From assembly GCA_002383405.1 (NCBI GenBank), contig DFYS01000149.1:2180-8049 (forward strand): 5,870 nt of DNA. Reading direction: 5' to 3'. Positions within the stretch are counted from its first letter, which is position 1, and each line of letters begins with the position of its first letter. The notes below the pieces were generated by a model. The model saw only the letters and a list, made by a program, of their open reading frames with translations, was not told where the DNA came from and did not search any database. Both the position numbers and the translations under genes were made by a program. Below are positions 5,029 to 5,870 of the stretch, in pieces. The DNA comes from Moorella sp. UBA4076. Lineage in GTDB: Bacteria > Bacillota > DSM-521 > Neomoorellales > Neomoorellaceae.

Positions 5029-5505
5029 GTGACGCCTATGGGCCGCCAGATCAAGATGGTGACGGACAATCGTCGCGCCCGTCACGATTATTTTATCGAA
5101 GAAACCTTTGAGACCGGCATTGCCCTTACCGGCACCGAGGTCAAATCCCTGCGCAACGGCAGGGCTAATATCAAAGACAGCTACGCGCGGGTGGAAAACG
5201 GCGAACTGATCCTGCACGACATGCACATCAGCCCCTATGAGCAGGGCAACCGTTTTAACCACGAACCGCGCCGGCCGCGGCGTCTGCTGATGCACCGTTA
5301 TGAGATCCAGCGCCTGTACGGCAAGGTGCGCGAAAAGGGCTTGACACTCATCCCCTTGAAGGTGTATTTTAATGAACGCGGCCGGGCGAAAGTGGAACTG
5401 GCCCTGGTCAAAGGGAAACACCTCTATGATAAACGGGAGGACATCGCCGCCCGTGACGCCCAGCGCGAAATAGCCAGGGCTCTGCGCGAAAGGCAAAAAA
5501 TCTAA
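5029..5505 (+). CDS. smpB: SsrA-binding protein SmpB
   Basis: SmpB binds the tRNA-like part of tmRNA and carries it into the A site of stalled ribosomes, where its C-terminal tail senses the empty mRNA channel. The 158-residue product has the family hallmarks: NRRARHDYFIEE (14-25), GTEVKSLRNGRANIKDSY (35-52), HISPYEQGNRFNHEP (66-80), LTLIPLKVYFNERGRAKVEL (105-124) and GKHLYDKREDI (129-139), then a basic C-terminal helix rich in Arg. Length is normal. GTG at 5029 is given as the start, but ATG at 5038 (MGRQIKMV) is equally possible. Neither has a strong ribosome binding site; AGGCGGG at 5013-5019 suits the GTG better. It ends 3 bases before ssrA, so the two are probably transcribed together. 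The usual upstream neighbour rnr is displaced by the accessory block, and the gene has its own strong promoter. Confidence 0.96.
   Translation: MTPMGRQIKMVTDNRRARHDYFIEETFETGIALTGTEVKSLRNGRANIKDSYARVENGELILHDMHISPYEQGNRFNHEPRRPRRLLMHRYEIQRLYGKVREKGLTLIPLKVYFNERGRAKVELALVKGKHLYDKREDIAARDAQREIARALRERQKI
5341..5370 (+). promoter_or_regulatory. Possible internal promoter for ssrA within smpB
   Basis: TTGACA (5341-5346), 18 bp, then TATTTT (5365-5370) lies inside smpB, about 130 bases before the mature tmRNA 5' end. Many bacteria transcribe ssrA in excess of smpB mRNA, so a second promoter is plausible. But the codons here encode conserved SmpB residues (LTLIPLKVYF) and the -10 match is modest. 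Confidence 0.3.
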
Positions 5506-5508
5506 CCT

Positions 5509-5866
5509 GGGGGCGTAATGGTTTCGACGGGGGTGGCATTGGCAGTAGTAGCCAGGCGAGATCCCACCGGCTCGTTAAACGGTGGAACGGCTTTAAGTGC
5601 CGACGATAATTTAGCTCTGGCTGCTTAGTTAATTAAGTAGCCCATCCGCCTGGTCCCGGCCTGCGGGGAGCAGATGCGGGTGTCAAATATAGCAGGCTAC
5701 CGGCAAGGTCCCGGCCCGGGGATCTGAAGGGAATTTTAAGCGGGCTGGCTGGCGGGTATCCGGTTTCCGGGAGACCCAACGGCGAGATTGAAAGCGGAAA
5801 CTATCCTGGTAGAAGCTACTGTGGGTGTACCTTCGGACGGGGGTTCGACTCCCCCCGCCTCCACCA
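5509..5866 (+). ncRNA. ssrA: tmRNA (transfer-messenger RNA)
   Basis: tmRNA acts with SmpB to free ribosomes stalled on mRNA lacking a stop codon, adding a degradation tag. The one-piece form is seen. The 5' end GGGGGCG (5509-5515) pairs with CGCCTCC (5856-5862) as a seven-pair acceptor stem with one G-U. Discriminator A and encoded CCA follow at 5863-5866. The conserved 5' element TAATGGTTTCGACGGGG follows the acceptor strand. The T arm is GGGGG-TTCGACT-CCCCC (5839-5855). The tag frame at 5599-5628 sits in the expected place, with pseudoknot-forming GC-rich segments on either side. Mature length is about 358 nt, normal for the class. It starts 3 bases after the smpB stop, so 5' processing by RNase P is implied. 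No terminator is visible in the four bases left in the window. Confidence 0.97.
5599..5628 (+). other. tmRNA proteolysis-tag reading frame
   Basis: Codons GCC GAC GAT AAT TTA GCT CTG GCT GCT TAG encode ADDNLALAA; with the alanine carried by tmRNA itself the added tag is A-ADDNLALAA. The LALAA end is the signal read by ClpXP-type proteases and is close to the E. coli tag end (YALAA). The start is set by the resume codon GCC after TTTAAGT and by the hydrophobic ending; the stop is TAG. Confidence 0.88.
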
Positions 5867-5870
5867 TAAT

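Noticed and set aside
4948..5496. 182-residue minus-strand frame opposite smpB
   Set aside because: It is the complement of a clearly conserved SmpB gene and shows no family features of its own.
5839..5866. tmRNA 3' end as the attachment site of the accessory block
   Set aside because: ssrA is a known integration target, but the block lies upstream of smpB. I found no second copy of the tmRNA 3' end in the window and no integrase.
1..5870. CRISPR arrays, insertion-sequence ends or tRNA genes
   Set aside because: No regularly spaced direct repeats, no transposase or terminal inverted repeats, and no cloverleaf other than the tRNA-like part of tmRNA were seen on reading.

Overview
The window looks like chromosomal DNA from a thermophilic or GC-rich member of the Firmicutes (Clostridia), most like Moorella or a close relative. 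This rests on the GC-rich codon use of the two core genes, strong AGGAGG-type ribosome binding sites, consensus sigma-A promoters, the Firmicutes-style gene order rnr, smpB, ssrA, and a tmRNA with an encoded CCA. The genus is an inference from overall character, not from a database match.

Layout. Positions 73-2604 (+) encode RNase R (rnr). Positions 5029-5505 (+) encode SmpB, and 3 nt later ssrA (tmRNA, 5509-5866) begins. These three make up the trans-translation and non-stop mRNA clearance machinery, and in many Firmicutes they are adjacent. Here about 2.3 kb of visibly more AT-rich DNA separates rnr from smpB.

The intervening block holds, in order: (1) a complete toxin-antitoxin operon, a RelB/DinJ-type antitoxin (2698-2967) overlapping by ATGA a Txe/YoeB-type mRNA interferase (2964-3233), driven by a consensus promoter buried in a perfect 26-bp palindrome; (2) a minus-strand cassette of a small XRE-type regulator (4063-3857), a four-helix membrane protein (3860-3465) and the frameshifted remnant of a small glycine-rich membrane protein (3434-3301); (3) about 470 nt with no intact gene, which contains a broken coiled-coil reading frame on the minus strand; (4) a second RelB/DinJ-type antitoxin (4633-4905) whose overlapping toxin gene keeps only its first 11 or so codons, so the antitoxin is an orphan. 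A strong extended -10 promoter at 4977-5007 follows and can drive smpB-ssrA independently of rnr.

How the parts fit. YoeB and RelE/YafQ-type toxins cut mRNA on the ribosome, producing the non-stop complexes that tmRNA-SmpB rescues and RNase R degrades. The accessory block therefore places a producer of stalled ribosomes inside the operon that clears them. This may be chance (a tolerated insertion point) or selected. No wholly new system is evident. The most notable points are this placement, the RelB-type/YoeB-type pairing, the orphaned second antitoxin, and a 12-residue repeat in the basic tail of RNase R.
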